Positions 7,941 through 15,778 of a DNA stretch of 64,000 nucleotides are shown in pieces (position 1 is the stretch's first letter; every line of letters begins with the position of its first letter). The notes under the pieces were generated by a model, which saw only the letters and a program-made list of their open reading frames with translations, ran no database searches and was not told the origin of the DNA. Position numbers and translations under genes: made by a program. The DNA is from Proteobacteria bacterium UBA6156 (GTDB taxonomy: Bacteria > Pseudomonadota > Alphaproteobacteria > UBA2136 > UBA6156), in NCBI GenBank assembly GCA_002422365.1, contig DIUO01000031.1:1-64000 (forward strand), read 5' to 3'.

Positions 7941-8912
7941 TTAGTCGGATTTGAGTTGTTTGAAGTAGCCGGTGACTTTGGGGCCTTCTCGCACCAGTTG
8001 CACTACGCCGAAGATGTCGTCGTGGAGTTGGCGTTTGAGCACGTTGAGGGCGCTGTCGGCGATTTCGCCGTTCAGCATGACGCGGTTGATGACGGCGTCG
8101 AGTGCGGCATCTGGGTTGTTGGCGTGGATGGTGGCCATGGAGCCATCGTGACCCGTGTTGATGGCGGAACAGAAGGCGAAGGCGTTTTCTTTGCGGATTT
8201 CTCCGAGAATGATGCGGTCGGGCCGCATACGCAGGGTGGCGTTGAGCATTTCGCGGATTTCTTTGCCGGTGGGGTCTCGGTTGGCACCGCCGAAGATGAG
8301 CGGCACCCAGTTTTGGTGGGGGACATCGAGTTCGGGCACGTCTTCGAGGGAGATGAGGCGCTCGTGCAGGGGGATGTATTTGAGCGCGGCGTTCATGAAA
8401 CTGGTTTTACCGGTGCTGGTACCGCCGGAAATGAGGAGCGTGCGTTTTTTGACGATGTTCTCGATGATTTTCTCCTTCACGCCCGGTTGGAGATAGAAAT
8501 GGTCCAGCGTGAAGTTTTTGACGTGCTGGATACGGACGGTCATGGTGAATTTTTTGGTGGTGTTGTGCCCGCCGACGATTTGCACACGGTGGCCGCCAGG
8601 CATTTTGCATGACAATACAGGGTGTTGGGGGGTGTAGATCTCGTTGCTGAGGTTGGCGAGCATGCGCGCGCAGTCTTCCAGCTGGTCGAGCGTGAGCTCC
8701 GGCGCGTCGACCCATTTCCAGGAGCCATCGGCGAATTCGTAGCCGACTTCTCCGGGGCGGTTGATGACCAGTTCGCGGATGTCGGGTTCTTCAAAATACT
8801 TCAGGAGTGGGCCGAGGAAGCGGGTTTCGACCTTGTTGAGGCCGTGTTTGGCGCCGAGGGCCTCGAGCTCGGGCGTGAGGGCGCTGCCAGCTTGGGAGAT
8901 GAGGTTGCTCAT
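7941..8912 (-). CDS. virB11: VirB11-type secretion ATPase, orphan
   Basis: 323 residues of the VirB11/PulE hexameric ATPase family. Walker A is GGTSTGKTS (about 163-171), the Asp box LISLEDVPEL, the Walker B region RMRPDRIILGEIR and the His box MATIHAN; all key residues look intact. The N-terminal part (DIRELVINRPGEVGYEF) is also VirB11-like. Such ATPases drive type IV secretion or pilus systems from the cytoplasmic face, but no virB neighbour is visible within the window. It may work with a system encoded elsewhere. There is only a poor ribosome site at the ATG. Confidence 0.85.
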   Translation of the reverse strand: MSNLISQAGSALTPELEALGAKHGLNKVETRFLGPLLKYFEEPDIRELVINRPGEVGYEFADGSWKWVDAPELTLDQLEDCARMLANLSNEIYTPQHPVLSCKMPGGHRVQIVGGHNTTKKFTMTVRIQHVKNFTLDHFYLQPGVKEKIIENIVKKRTLLISGGTSTGKTSFMNAALKYIPLHERLISLEDVPELDVPHQNWVPLIFGGANRDPTGKEIREMLNATLRMRPDRIILGEIRKENAFAFCSAINTGHDGSMATIHANNPDAALDAVINRVMLNGEIADSALNVLKRQLHDDIFGVVQLVREGPKVTGYFKQLKSD

Positions 8913-9115
8913 GCGATGCTCTGTGCTTTTACCTTGTTGGCCTTGTTGACCCTTTATAGCCCGATTGGGGGGGCTTTTGGCAAGGGGGAATGAGGAAAGT
9001 GGCGAGAGGAGGGCGGATTATGGGGGTTGGGGGGTTGCGGTTTTGTTGGGGGGTTGAAGTTTGGGGGGTGGGTGCTTATTTGGGGGGTATGTCCAACGGC
9101 GAATGGAGATGTGCC

Positions 9116-9523
9116 GTGACGAATCTTGTTTTTATTGTTCTTTTTCTTTTTGGGCTTGCGGGCCCGGTGTGGGGGCAAACTGCCCCGGACGTGACGACGC
9201 CGGAGCCGAGTGGCTCGGTGGTGCCTCGGGGTGACCTGCAGCCGGGCGAGTGTGCGTTCGTCGACGTGCAGGGGCACCGTCGCTGCGTCACCGAGAGTGA
9301 CTTGGCGGCTGCCGCGCGGCACAGCAACCCCTGCGATGACCCGCAGGTGCGGCGCTTCGACGTCAACTGCGTCGTCGCGGCGGCGGAAGATGCCGTCGTG
9401 TACCAGCCGGGGCGGCGGGTCGAGTTGAAGGCGGCGCCGGACATGTGCAGCCTGTTCCGGCAGATGAAGGAGGGCGGCATGTTTTATAGCCGCTACGACC
9501 TGATTATGTGCGTCTCCGAATAG
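9116..9523 (+). CDS. Secreted cysteine-containing hypothetical protein
   Basis: 135 residues with a signal peptide (VTNLVFIVLFLFGLAGPVWG, cleavage before QTAPDV). The GTG at 9116 is chosen because GGAG lies 7-11 nt upstream and the hydrophobic stretch begins at once; an in-frame ATG at 9089 would add nine polar residues. Six cysteines in the mature part suggest disulfide bonds in the periplasm. Family not recognised. It is monocistronic, with its own terminator. Confidence 0.65.
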   Translation: MTNLVFIVLFLFGLAGPVWGQTAPDVTTPEPSGSVVPRGDLQPGECAFVDVQGHRRCVTESDLAAAARHSNPCDDPQVRRFDVNCVVAAAEDAVVYQPGRRVELKAAPDMCSLFRQMKEGGMFYSRYDLIMCVSE

Positions 9524-9535
9524 GGGGCGCAGCCC

Positions 9536-9573
9536 AAGGGGCCTGCTTGAGAGCGGGCCCCTTCGGGGTTTTT
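9536..9573 (+). terminator. Terminator after the secreted Cys protein
   Basis: AAGGGGCC (9536-9543) pairs with GGCCCCTT (9556-9563), then CGGGG and five T. Confidence 0.75.
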
Positions 9574-10204
9574 AGGGGCTTGCGGGGAGGGGCGGGAGGA
9601 GGTTTTGGAGGGTGGTTTGGAGGAGGTGGTCGAGGTGTTCCATGGTAAGGGGGTGGCCCTGGGCGTGGAGGCTGGTGACGCCGTGGGTGGTGAGGCCGCA
9701 GGGGGTGAAGGTGGTGTAGACGGAGAGGTCCGGGTTGAGATTGAGCGCAATGCCATGGTAGGCGAAGCCTTTGCGGACGCGGACGCCGATGGCGGCGATT
9801 TTCTGAGAACCTGTAGGAGAGGGGACCCAGACGCCGATGGTGTCTCTGCTCCCTGCGGTGGCGGTGAGGTTGGTTTCTTGCAGGGTGGCGATAAGCCAGG
9901 ATTGGAGCCACTGGATGTAGGCGCGGATGTCGGAATTAAAGCGTTTGAGATTGACCACCAGATAGACCACCCGCTGGCCGGGGCCGTGGTAGGTGACCTT
10001 GCCGCCGCGCCCGGTGTGCATGTGGGGGAGGGGGGAGGTGCCGAGGTCCGAGACGCTGCCGCTGCTGCCGATGGTGAGGATGGGGGCGTGTTCGCAGAAA
10101 ATGGCGGATTCTTGACCCGTTTGCAGGGCTTGGGTGAGGTGGGATTCCATGCGTTGCAGGCCCTGTGCGTAGGGGGTGAGGCCGGGCCAGTGAATTATTT
10201 GCAT
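9572..10204 (-). CDS. lipB: Lipoyl(octanoyl) transferase
   Basis: 210 residues. RGGKVTYHGPGQRVVYLV is the LipB signature, KIAAIGVRVRKGFAYHGIAL carries the catalytic Lys region, and TPCGLTTHGVTSL the acyl-accepting Cys. It moves octanoate from acyl-carrier protein to lipoyl-dependent enzymes. A promoter can be read on the minus strand inside a hairpin: TTGCCT (10275-10270), 16 bp, TAAAAA (10253-10248). The roughly 40-nt leader consists mostly of the heptamer repeat GTGTTTA/G (complement) and lacks an obvious ribosome site. Confidence 0.93.
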   Translation of the reverse strand: MQIIHWPGLTPYAQGLQRMESHLTQALQTGQESAIFCEHAPILTIGSSGSVSDLGTSPLPHMHTGRGGKVTYHGPGQRVVYLVVNLKRFNSDIRAYIQWLQSWLIATLQETNLTATAGSRDTIGVWVPSPTGSQKIAAIGVRVRKGFAYHGIALNLNPDLSVYTTFTPCGLTTHGVTSLHAQGHPLTMEHLDHLLQTTLQNLLPPLPASP

Positions 10205-10240
10205 GTGTTTTGGTGTTTAGTGTTTGGTGTTTTTGTGAAG
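10204..10240 (+). repeat. Heptamer array, GTGTTTA/G family
   Basis: Runs of GTGTTTT, GTGTTTA, GTGTTTG with slight variation, directly upstream of the lipB start. A degenerate relative (AGTTTTT/AGTATTT on the minus strand) occupies 10318-10349 just behind the tRNA-Leu. Confidence 0.7.
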
Positions 10241-10283
10241 TTTGCATTTTTTAGCACTGCGCGTTGCGCAGGCAAAATGCAAA
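10241..10283. other. Long hairpin between lipB and tRNA-Leu
   Basis: TTTGCATTTT (10241-10250) pairs with AAAATGCAAA (10274-10283) and CTGCGC (10257-10262) with GCGCAG (10266-10271). It contains the likely lipB promoter elements and lies downstream of the minus-strand tRNA; no T-run marks it as a terminator. Confidence 0.6.
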
Positions 10284-10349
10284 GTGGAATAGAAGTGATG
10301 TTATCGCTAAAGGCAGACAAACTAAATACAAAATACTAAAAACTAAATC

Positions 10350-10434
10350 TGGTGCGGACAAGAGGACTCGAACCTCCACGATGTTACTCGCCAGCCCCTC
10401 AAGCTGGTGCGTCTACCAATTCCGCCATATCCGC
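10350..10434 (-). tRNA. tRNA-Leu (anticodon GAG)
   Basis: Minus strand. The acceptor stem GCGGATA pairs with TGTCCGC with one G-T pair, the anticodon stem CCAGC/GCTGG encloses TTGAGGG giving GAG, a long variable arm is present as expected for class II tRNA-Leu, and the T arm holds GGTTCGAGTCC. CCA is encoded (10350-10352). It reads CUC/CUU leucine codons. Confidence 0.95.
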
Positions 10435-10534
10435 ACGGGGTGCCCTTGAGGCCTTGTGCGGCCCAAAGAGTGGTACGGGCGGGATATAACCCGATAAGCG
10501 GATGTTTGGCAACGGGGTTGTTTGCCTAAATTGT

Positions 10535-10562
10535 TTGCCTGGGGGGCGAGATAAGGTACAAG
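10535..10562 (+). promoter_or_regulatory. rsmI promoter, predicted leaderless
   Basis: TTGCCT (10535-10540), 16 bp, TACAAG (10557-10562), 6 nt, ATG at 10569. Confidence 0.55.
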
Positions 10563-10568
10563 TTGGGC

Positions 10569-11432
10569 ATGGAAATGATTTATACCCCTGGTGGGGATGG
10601 TATTTTGCAGGTGGTGGGGACTCCGCTTGGCAATTTGGGGGATATGAGCCCGCGAGCCCGCGAGGCGCTGGAAAAGGCGGATATGGTGGCCTGTGAGGAT
10701 ACGCGCCGCTGTGGGCAGCTTTACCGCCTGCTGGGGCTGAAAGCACCGCGCATGGTGAGTTGCTATAAGGAAAATGAACAGGCCCGGCTGGTGCAGGTGG
10801 TTGGCGAAGTGCAGGCCGGTAAACGGGTGGTGCTGGTGAGCGACGGCGGCATGCCCGGCATTAGCGACCCCGGTGCCAAAGTGGTGGCGGCTGTGCGGGC
10901 GGCGGGGCTGCGGGTGGAAGTGATACCCGGCCCCAGTGCGGTGGCCACGGCGGTGGCGGGGAGTGGGTTTGAGGGGGGATTTGTGTTTGTGGGTTTCCCG
11001 GAGCGCAAAGACAAGGCTTTGCGGGCCCAATTGGCTGCGTTGGCGGCCGAGGCGCGGATGTTGGTGTTTTATGAGAGCCCGCAGCGGGTGGAGGCCACCG
11101 TGGGTGTGGCGCAGGAGGTGTTAGGCAACCGCCCGGCCTGGCTGGCGCGGGAGATGACCAAGCTGCATGAGGAGTGGCTGGGGCCAGATTTGGCAACACT
11201 GAGTGAGGACTTGAAGGCGCGCGGTGGGGTGAAAGGCGAGTGTGTGCTGGTGATACAAGGTGCAACTGCCGGGGATGCCCCGCGTGCCCACGTGGACGAT
11301 GCCGCGATTGTGGCGCGGCTGAAGGCGCGTGAGAACGTGAAGACGCTGGCGGCGTGGGTGGCGGACGTGGAGAATATAGCCAAGACAGAGGCTTATGGGC
11401 GCGTGCAGGCGCTGAAGGATAAGTTGGCTTAG
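10569..11432 (+). CDS. rsmI: 16S rRNA (cytidine-1402 2'-O)-methyltransferase
   Basis: 287 residues from ATG 10569. LQVVGTPLGNLGDMSPRA, CEDTRRC, VSDGGMPGISDPG and PGPSA are the SAM-binding signatures of the tetrapyrrole-methylase-fold RsmI family. It methylates the ribose of C1402 in the decoding centre of 16S rRNA. A TTG two codons upstream is possible, but the ATG sits 6 nt after a good -10, like other leaderless starts in this window. Confidence 0.94.
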   Translation: MEMIYTPGGDGILQVVGTPLGNLGDMSPRAREALEKADMVACEDTRRCGQLYRLLGLKAPRMVSCYKENEQARLVQVVGEVQAGKRVVLVSDGGMPGISDPGAKVVAAVRAAGLRVEVIPGPSAVATAVAGSGFEGGFVFVGFPERKDKALRAQLAALAAEARMLVFYESPQRVEATVGVAQEVLGNRPAWLAREMTKLHEEWLGPDLATLSEDLKARGGVKGECVLVIQGATAGDAPRAHVDDAAIVARLKARENVKTLAAWVADVENIAKTEAYGRVQALKDKLA

Positions 11433-11555
11433 AGCTGCCACGTGAGTTGCCACTTGCTGCGGCAATGGAGTGACAGGGGTGGACTGAAAACAGGCAAGGC
11501 GGCTTGAGCAAACCGCGCGAGTTGCGTAGCCTGAACCTAGTAATAGGAGGGCGCC

Positions 11556-11681
11556 ATGGACTATATAGAACAAGCCTTGCACGAGCTGTTGGACAACCCG
11601 CAGGGGAAGGTGGATTTGAAGGCGCTCCCGGCGGCGTTTTTTGATTATTTTGAAGTGACCGAAGAGGAATTGGCGGCGTAA
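11556..11681 (+). CDS. Small protein, 41 residues, first gene of a three-gene operon
   Basis: Starts MDYIEQALHELLDNPQG behind a strong AGGAGG site (11545-11550). The end, ALPAAFFDYFEVTEEELAA, resembles the end of the next protein (KLPREVLDYFELEQAA). A promoter TTGAGC, 17 bp, TAGCCT can be read just upstream. TAATG couples its stop to the next start. Family unknown; acidic and probably helical. Confidence 0.7.
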   Translation: MDYIEQALHELLDNPQGKVDLKALPAAFFDYFEVTEEELAA

Positions 11682-11941
11682 TGGCATCGAAAGTAACCCT
11701 GGGAGCCATGACCGGTGTGACGGGTGCCAAAGTGGTGGCGGCCCAACCGCTGGTGGGGGCCGAGCGGGATGAAATTAGCGAACTGGTGATGCGCCTGAAG
11801 CGTGCCGATGAGCGCGTGCGGCGGGTGGAAGCCCTGCCGGACAGGCGCCCCGCCCCGACCAGCGGCGAACTGAAATGGGCCGAAGACTGGAAGCTGCCGC
11901 GCGAAGTTTTAGATTATTTTGAGCTGGAACAGGCCGCCTAG
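11681..11941 (+). CDS. Small protein, 86 residues, second gene of the operon
   Basis: The ATG overlaps the preceding stop (TAATG), so translation is coupled. After a Gly/Ala/Val-rich start the middle is a charged helix (ERDEISELVMRLKRADERV), then KWAEDWKLPREVLDYFELEQ. The C-terminal LPxxxxDYFE motif is shared with the 41-residue neighbour and may be a common docking peptide. I do not recognise the family. Confidence 0.7.
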   Translation: MASKVTLGAMTGVTGAKVVAAQPLVGAERDEISELVMRLKRADERVRRVEALPDRRPAPTSGELKWAEDWKLPREVLDYFELEQAA

Positions 11942-11977
11942 GCGTGACCCGTAACCTTTAACCCTGATTTAACCCTG

Positions 11978-12448
11978 ATGAAAACCTTTGGCATGTACAC
12001 CCTGATAAAGCCCGATGATGCGCTGACCGGCAGGATGCCCGCGCCAAGGGTGTATTTAGGCGGCCAAAGCCGGGGGCGGGATTGGCGGAATGATTTCTTC
12101 CAGCGGTTTAGCCGCATGGAACTGACGTTTATTAACCCCCGACGCGAGCCTTTTATTGACCCCGAGTTGGAGCCCGCCGCCCATGCCAAGCAAGTGGCGT
12201 GGGAGCGGAGTGCGCTGGATGTGGCGGATATTGGGGTGTTTTGGCTGGGTGACGGCCTGAGCAACCAAGCCGCGCGCGTGGAAATTGGTTACATGCTGGG
12301 TGCGCAAAAGCCGGTGCTGCTGGGGGCGCAGCAGGGGTTTATGGGAGTGGAGCATTTGGTGGGGTTTAGTGGGCTGGTTGTGGCGCCGACGCTGGAGGGG
12401 CTGATGAACCGGTTTGCAAGTGTTTTGAGTGGGTTGCAGACGGGGTAG
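11978..12448 (+). CDS. Nucleoside 2-deoxyribosyltransferase-like protein
   Basis: 156 residues. VYLGGQSRGRDWRNDFFQRF, FINPRRE, AKQVAWERSALDVADIGVFW, ARVEIGYMLGAQKPVLLG is the fold signature of nucleoside deoxyribosyltransferase-like domains, which cleave or exchange N-glycosidic bonds of (deoxy)nucleosides; the Glu in ARVEIGYM is the likely catalytic residue. It is the last gene of the operon begun at 11556, 36 nt after the second ORF, with a duplicated TTTAACCCTGA just before the start. The substrate is unknown; salvage or nucleotide-based defence are both conceivable. Confidence 0.65.
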   Translation: MKTFGMYTLIKPDDALTGRMPAPRVYLGGQSRGRDWRNDFFQRFSRMELTFINPRREPFIDPELEPAAHAKQVAWERSALDVADIGVFWLGDGLSNQAARVEIGYMLGAQKPVLLGAQQGFMGVEHLVGFSGLVVAPTLEGLMNRFASVLSGLQTG

Positions 12449-12526
12449 ATATTCGGAACCAGGAATTGGAATTTGGTGAGGCCTTTGGGGCTTTTTTTTA
12501 TTATTTAGGTGCTTATATTTACAGGG

Positions 12527-12652
12527 AGTGCTGGGGAGGGGTGGTGCCTGGTGGGAGGTGTGGCATTTCGTAGAAAAAGATGGATCCCGGACAGGAAGCG
12601 GGGCCCGGCAAAAAATGAGATTTTTTGCCACCCGCTAACCTTCCGGGATGAC
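12527..12652. repeat. REP-like palindromic element, copy 2, with associated module
   Basis: Core 12581-12652 (GGATCCCGGAcaGGaagcGGGGCCCGGC, loop AAAAAATGAGATTTTTT). The preceding GTGCTGGGGAGGGGTGGTGCC (about 12527-12549) recurs near 20286, so a larger module travels with the hairpin. Confidence 0.75.
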
Positions 12653-12715
12653 GCCAAAACCTAATGCTGTGCTGGATTGGGGGCAGTTGTTTGCTTTGGA
12701 TTTGGATGTTTGGAA

Positions 12716-12896
12716 TATTTACGGGAAGTGCCGAGGATAGGTGAGGGTGGTGCCGGCACGGTGCATCCCTCTTTGTCTTGGCATTCCGTAGTGGGCATTG
12801 AGGGTGGGATAGGTTTTGTCTTGTATATTGGATATCCCGGATCGGGTTGGGGGCCCGCGATTTGTTCCAAATCGTACCCCGCCGCGTTCCGGGAAA
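12716..12896. repeat. REP-like palindromic element, copy 3, with associated module
   Basis: Core 12835-12894 with the alternative loop CGATTTGTTCCAAATCG and arms ATCCCGGATCGGG and GCCGCGTTCCGGGA. Together with copy 2 it fills the roughly 460-bp gap from 12449 to 12911, which contains no credible gene. Confidence 0.7.
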
Positions 12897-12911
12897 GGTG
12901 CCGGGGAGGGG

Positions 12912-13418
12912 TTAGGAGCAGACTTTGGCGAGGTTGGCGAGGGCGTGCATGAGGCCGCGGGTGGAAAAGCTGCTTTCTAGTACAATAGTGCTGAGGATGG
13001 GTTGGTAGCGGACGATGAGGTAGGTGTCCTCTTTGAACATGTGGGCGGCGTTTTCGGCGTCGTAGGCCAGCACGATGTTGAAGCCGCGGCTGGCGCCTTC
13101 TATGGGGAGGGGGACGAGGATTTCGGAGACCTCGGCCGTGGGGGGCTGCACCAGCGGGGCGATGAAGAGGGCGCGGAGATTGAGGATGTCGCGCTCGGGG
13201 ATGCCGTCGGTGGTGAGGGTGAACTCGGCCGCGTTGGCGCGGATGGAGCAGGTGCGGGGTTCGATGAACCATTCGCCATAGGTGAGGGAAGGGGGCGGGC
13301 CGGGTTGGTAGGCTGCTGGTTTGGTGCCGCGCGGGGCCTTGGGGGCCGGAGGAGTGGTGGAGGTGCAGGCCGCAGCCAGCAGCGCTGCGGCGAGCAGCAG
13401 GCGGTTTTTGTTGTTCAT
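12912..13418 (-). CDS. Putative lipoprotein, 168 residues
   Basis: Starts MNNKNRLLLAAALLAAACTS, a lipoprotein signal with lipobox LAAAC, followed by a Pro/Ala linker and a beta-rich domain (YGEWFIEPRTCSIRANAAEF). Family not recognised; probably periplasmic or outer-membrane anchored. On the minus strand TATACT (13430-13425) ends 6 nt before the ATG, so it is predicted to be leaderless, although no good -35 is seen. Divergent from dusB. Confidence 0.7.
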   Translation of the reverse strand: MNNKNRLLLAAALLAAACTSTTPPAPKAPRGTKPAAYQPGPPPSLTYGEWFIEPRTCSIRANAAEFTLTTDGIPERDILNLRALFIAPLVQPPTAEVSEILVPLPIEGASRGFNIVLAYDAENAAHMFKEDTYLIVRYQPILSTIVLESSFSTRGLMHALANLAKVCS

Positions 13419-13474
13419 GGAGCAAGTATAGGGCGTTACGGCTGAAATTGGAGGGGGTTTAAGGCCCGTGGGCC

Positions 13475-13503
13475 TTGACGATTGCCTGCCTTTTGGGCAG
13501 GTT
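13475..13503 (+). promoter_or_regulatory. dusB promoter, predicted leaderless
   Basis: TTGACG (13475-13480), 17 bp, CAGGTT (13498-13503; weak), 7 nt, ATG at 13511. Confidence 0.45.
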
Positions 13504-13510
13504 GCGCAGC

Positions 13511-14566
13511 ATGAGTACTCTCGGATTTGTCCGTATCGTTCAGCCCACCGCCCCTGTGGCGGGCGGTTTTGTGCCTTTGCCGGAGATACGGATTGGCAGC
13601 CACTTGTTGGAAAATAACACCGTTCTGGCGCCGATGACGGAGATTACCGACCGCCCGACGCGGTTGCTGAACAAAATTTACGGGGCCGGGCTGGTGGTGA
13701 GCGAAATGGTGGCCGCCGAAGGTGTGGTGCGGCAAGCCGCAGTGGCGGCGCAGAAGGCGACCTTTGACCCGCGCCAGGGTGTGCACAGCGTGCAGATTGT
13801 GGGCGGCGACCCTACCAACATGGGTGTGGCGGCGCGGGTGAATGAGCAGGCCGGGGCGGATGTTATTGACATTAACATGGGTTGCCCGGTGAAAAAGGTG
13901 GTGAACTGCATGGCCGGCAGTGCCCTGATGCGCGAGCCGGAGCTGGTGGAGCGGATTGTGGGCGAGGTGGTGGAAAAGGTGAGTATTCCGGTGACGCTGA
14001 AAACGCGCTTGGGCTGGAATGAAGAGATGAAAAACGGCGTGCAGATTGCCCAAATTGCCGAAAAATGCGGGGTGAAGTTGCTGGCGATACATGGCCGCAC
14101 GCGGGCGCAGATGTACACCGGCAGTGCCGACTGGGCGGCGATACGGAAGATTAAGGAGGCGGTGAGTATTCCGGTTTTGGTGAATGGGGATATTCATACG
14201 ATTGACGATGCGATTGAGGCGCTGCGGCAGAGTGGCTGCGACGGTGTGATGATTGGCCGCGCGACCCAGGGCAAGCCCTGGCTGCTGGGGCAGGTAGCGC
14301 ATTACCTGAAGACCGGTGAGCGGCTGCCCGACCCGAGCTTGGAAGAGCAATGCGAAGTGGTGTGCGAGCATATTGCGCTGGCGGTGGAGCTGTATGGGGA
14401 GTTTAGCGGCATTCACCACATGCGCAAGCACGTGGCGGGTTATACCAAGGGATTGGTTGGTGGCCGTGAGCTGCGGATGAAGCTGAATGAGATGACTGAG
14501 GCGGCGGTGATGCAGGAGGGGGTGCGGGCGTTGTTCCGGGGGCAGGAGATGGGTGTTAGGGATTAG
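13511..14566 (+). CDS. dusB: tRNA-dihydrouridine synthase DusB
   Basis: 351 residues from ATG 13511. VLAPMTEITDRPTR, VSEMVAAEGV, DINMGCPVKKVVN (catalytic Cys), LAIHGRTRAQMY and VNGDI are the FMN-binding and active-site motifs of the Dus family, and the ordering fits the DusB branch. It reduces uridines in the tRNA D loop using FMN. Alphaproteobacteria often place dusB beside ntrBC; here ntrY/X lie 1.2 kb downstream. Confidence 0.93.
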   Translation: MSTLGFVRIVQPTAPVAGGFVPLPEIRIGSHLLENNTVLAPMTEITDRPTRLLNKIYGAGLVVSEMVAAEGVVRQAAVAAQKATFDPRQGVHSVQIVGGDPTNMGVAARVNEQAGADVIDINMGCPVKKVVNCMAGSALMREPELVERIVGEVVEKVSIPVTLKTRLGWNEEMKNGVQIAQIAEKCGVKLLAIHGRTRAQMYTGSADWAAIRKIKEAVSIPVLVNGDIHTIDDAIEALRQSGCDGVMIGRATQGKPWLLGQVAHYLKTGERLPDPSLEEQCEVVCEHIALAVELYGEFSGIHHMRKHVAGYTKGLVGGRELRMKLNEMTEAAVMQEGVRALFRGQEMGVRD

Positions 14567-14567
14567 G

Positions 14568-14591
14568 AAAACCCCGGTGAGCCGGGGTTTT
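14568..14591. terminator. Bidirectional terminator, dusB / small minus gene
   Basis: AAAACCCCGG (14568-14577) pairs with CCGGGGTTTT (14582-14591). It can serve dusB and the convergent 68-residue gene. Confidence 0.8.
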
Positions 14592-14629
14592 ACAGTTTTC
14601 GAAATGTGGACTGATTACTACTCAGACCA

Positions 14630-14836
14630 CTATTGCTTCATCAGTTTGAAGTGAGTGATGGTAGCGGTTACCAGATCGTAGAGGGTAACCTTCATTTCTT
14701 TTGCTGCGATCATCTCGCGAGCATAGAAATTCAGCGCATTGCGGCGTCGCACGTCGTCTGCAAGAAGGAAAGCCTTGTTATTGAACGCGTCGACTTTGCT
14801 GAGCAGCTCGTCGAGGATATCGTTGGAAAAGTCCAT
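14630..14836 (-). CDS. Small hypothetical protein, 68 residues
   Basis: Starts MDFSNDILDELLSKVDAFNN; the ATG at 14836 follows AGGAAAAAAATT. Probably all-helical, with ARRRNALNFYAREM-like basic and aromatic positions. A promoter TTGACA (14896-14891), 15 bp, TATACC can be read upstream. AT-richer than its neighbours; family unknown. Confidence 0.6.
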   Translation of the reverse strand: MDFSNDILDELLSKVDAFNNKAFLLADDVRRRNALNFYAREMIAAKEMKVTLYDLVTATITHFKLMKQ

Positions 14837-15206
14837 AATTTTTTTCCTGTTAAGGTTGTGGTAATTTTTGGTATACAAATATAGGAGTGATGTCAATAAG
14901 TATCTTGCTGGAGGATTAAGCAGCCGAATTTGAGTTCTAAAGGCGCCTGTAAGAATTGGGGTGGAGGGGGTTTTGAGGTTGGGGACGTTGTGGAAGAGAC
15001 GCTGTGGGGTGTGGGTAAGTAGGTAAGTGATTGGTAAGATGAAGCTGAAAAATGTGCTTTTGAAGTGACAGTGGGTGGGGATAAGTTTTTACGATTGTTG
15101 CTTGTTGTATACCCAGTGATGGTGGTATAAGCAGATTAGTTGAGGGGCAAGAACACAAGATGTAGTAGCCCATCCCTTGAACTGCTAGGTTCCATGAAAC
15201 AGAAAG
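14837..15206. other. Intergenic region upstream of the fis-like gene
   Basis: About 370 bp. It holds the TTGACA promoter of the 68-residue minus-strand gene (near 14891) and a GTATAC at 15108-15113 that may belong to the promoter of the downstream gene. No gene, hairpin or repeat seen in the rest. Confidence 0.5.
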
Positions 15207-15620
15207 ATGTCTTCGATGACCGCGTCCTCCCTGCCACAGCAAACCCCCCTGCAAGCTTCTTTGCAAACCCAGAATGCCAGCCAAGCCTTTGGTGCCCAAC
15301 CCACTTTTGGTGCCCCCCGCCAGCTGAGCCCCCTTTACCGCCAGCGCGCAGAAGCCTTTAACGAGAGCCTGCCCGCCACTGTGGACGCCTGCCTGAAGAC
15401 CTATTTTAAAGACCTGAACGGCATGAGCCCGGCTGCTGGGATGTATGTGAAAGTGATTTCTCAGGTTGAAAAGCCGCTGATTGAACACGTGCTGCGTTAT
15501 GTGCGCATTAACCAGGTGCGTGCTGCGAGCATTCTGGGCATCAACCGCAACACGCTGCGGAAGAAGATCCAGGCGCTGAATATTGATCTCGACAAGTTGA
15601 TGAGCGATGTGGGTCATTAA
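15207..15620 (+). CDS. Fis-family DNA-binding protein
   Basis: 137 residues. The C-terminal 45 residues (EKPLIEHVLRYVRINQVRAA, then SILGINRNTLRKKIQ) form the Fis/NtrC-type helix-turn-helix; the N-terminal 40 residues are Gln/Ala/Ser-rich and probably disordered. Fis-like proteins bend DNA and affect global transcription. It lies directly upstream of ntrY, whose partner NtrX has the same kind of HTH. The ATG at 15207 follows ACAGAAAG, a modest ribosome site. Confidence 0.8.
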   Translation: MSSMTASSLPQQTPLQASLQTQNASQAFGAQPTFGAPRQLSPLYRQRAEAFNESLPATVDACLKTYFKDLNGMSPAAGMYVKVISQVEKPLIEHVLRYVRINQVRAASILGINRNTLRKKIQALNIDLDKLMSDVGH

Positions 15621-15655
15621 GTGAACAGTGAACAGTGAACAGTGAACAGTGAATA
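15619..15655 (+). repeat. Heptamer array, GTGAACA family
   Basis: Five tandem copies of AGTGAAC starting at the stop codon of the fis-like gene, followed at once by its terminator. Confidence 0.85.
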
Positions 15656-15657
15656 GG

Positions 15658-15680
15658 GTGCCCTTAGGGGCGCTTTTTTT
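15658..15680 (+). terminator. Terminator after the fis-like gene
   Basis: GTGCCC (15658-15663) pairs with GGGCGC (15668-15673), then seven T. Confidence 0.75.
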
Positions 15681-15778
15681 GCGTGCGGTATGCGGGTGCT
15701 TGTGTGGTGGGCGCGGGGGGTGGCGTTTTGCGGGATTTCTGGCAGAGTGGGCGTTGTTAATGACTCGAGGATGACGGC

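Noticed and set aside
12677..12952. 91-codon plus-strand frame in the gap before the lipoprotein gene
   Set aside because: Runs through a REP-like element; Gly/Arg-rich with no ribosome site.
13436..14431. 331-codon minus-strand frame
   Set aside because: Opposite dusB, no motif and His/Arg/Gln-rich.
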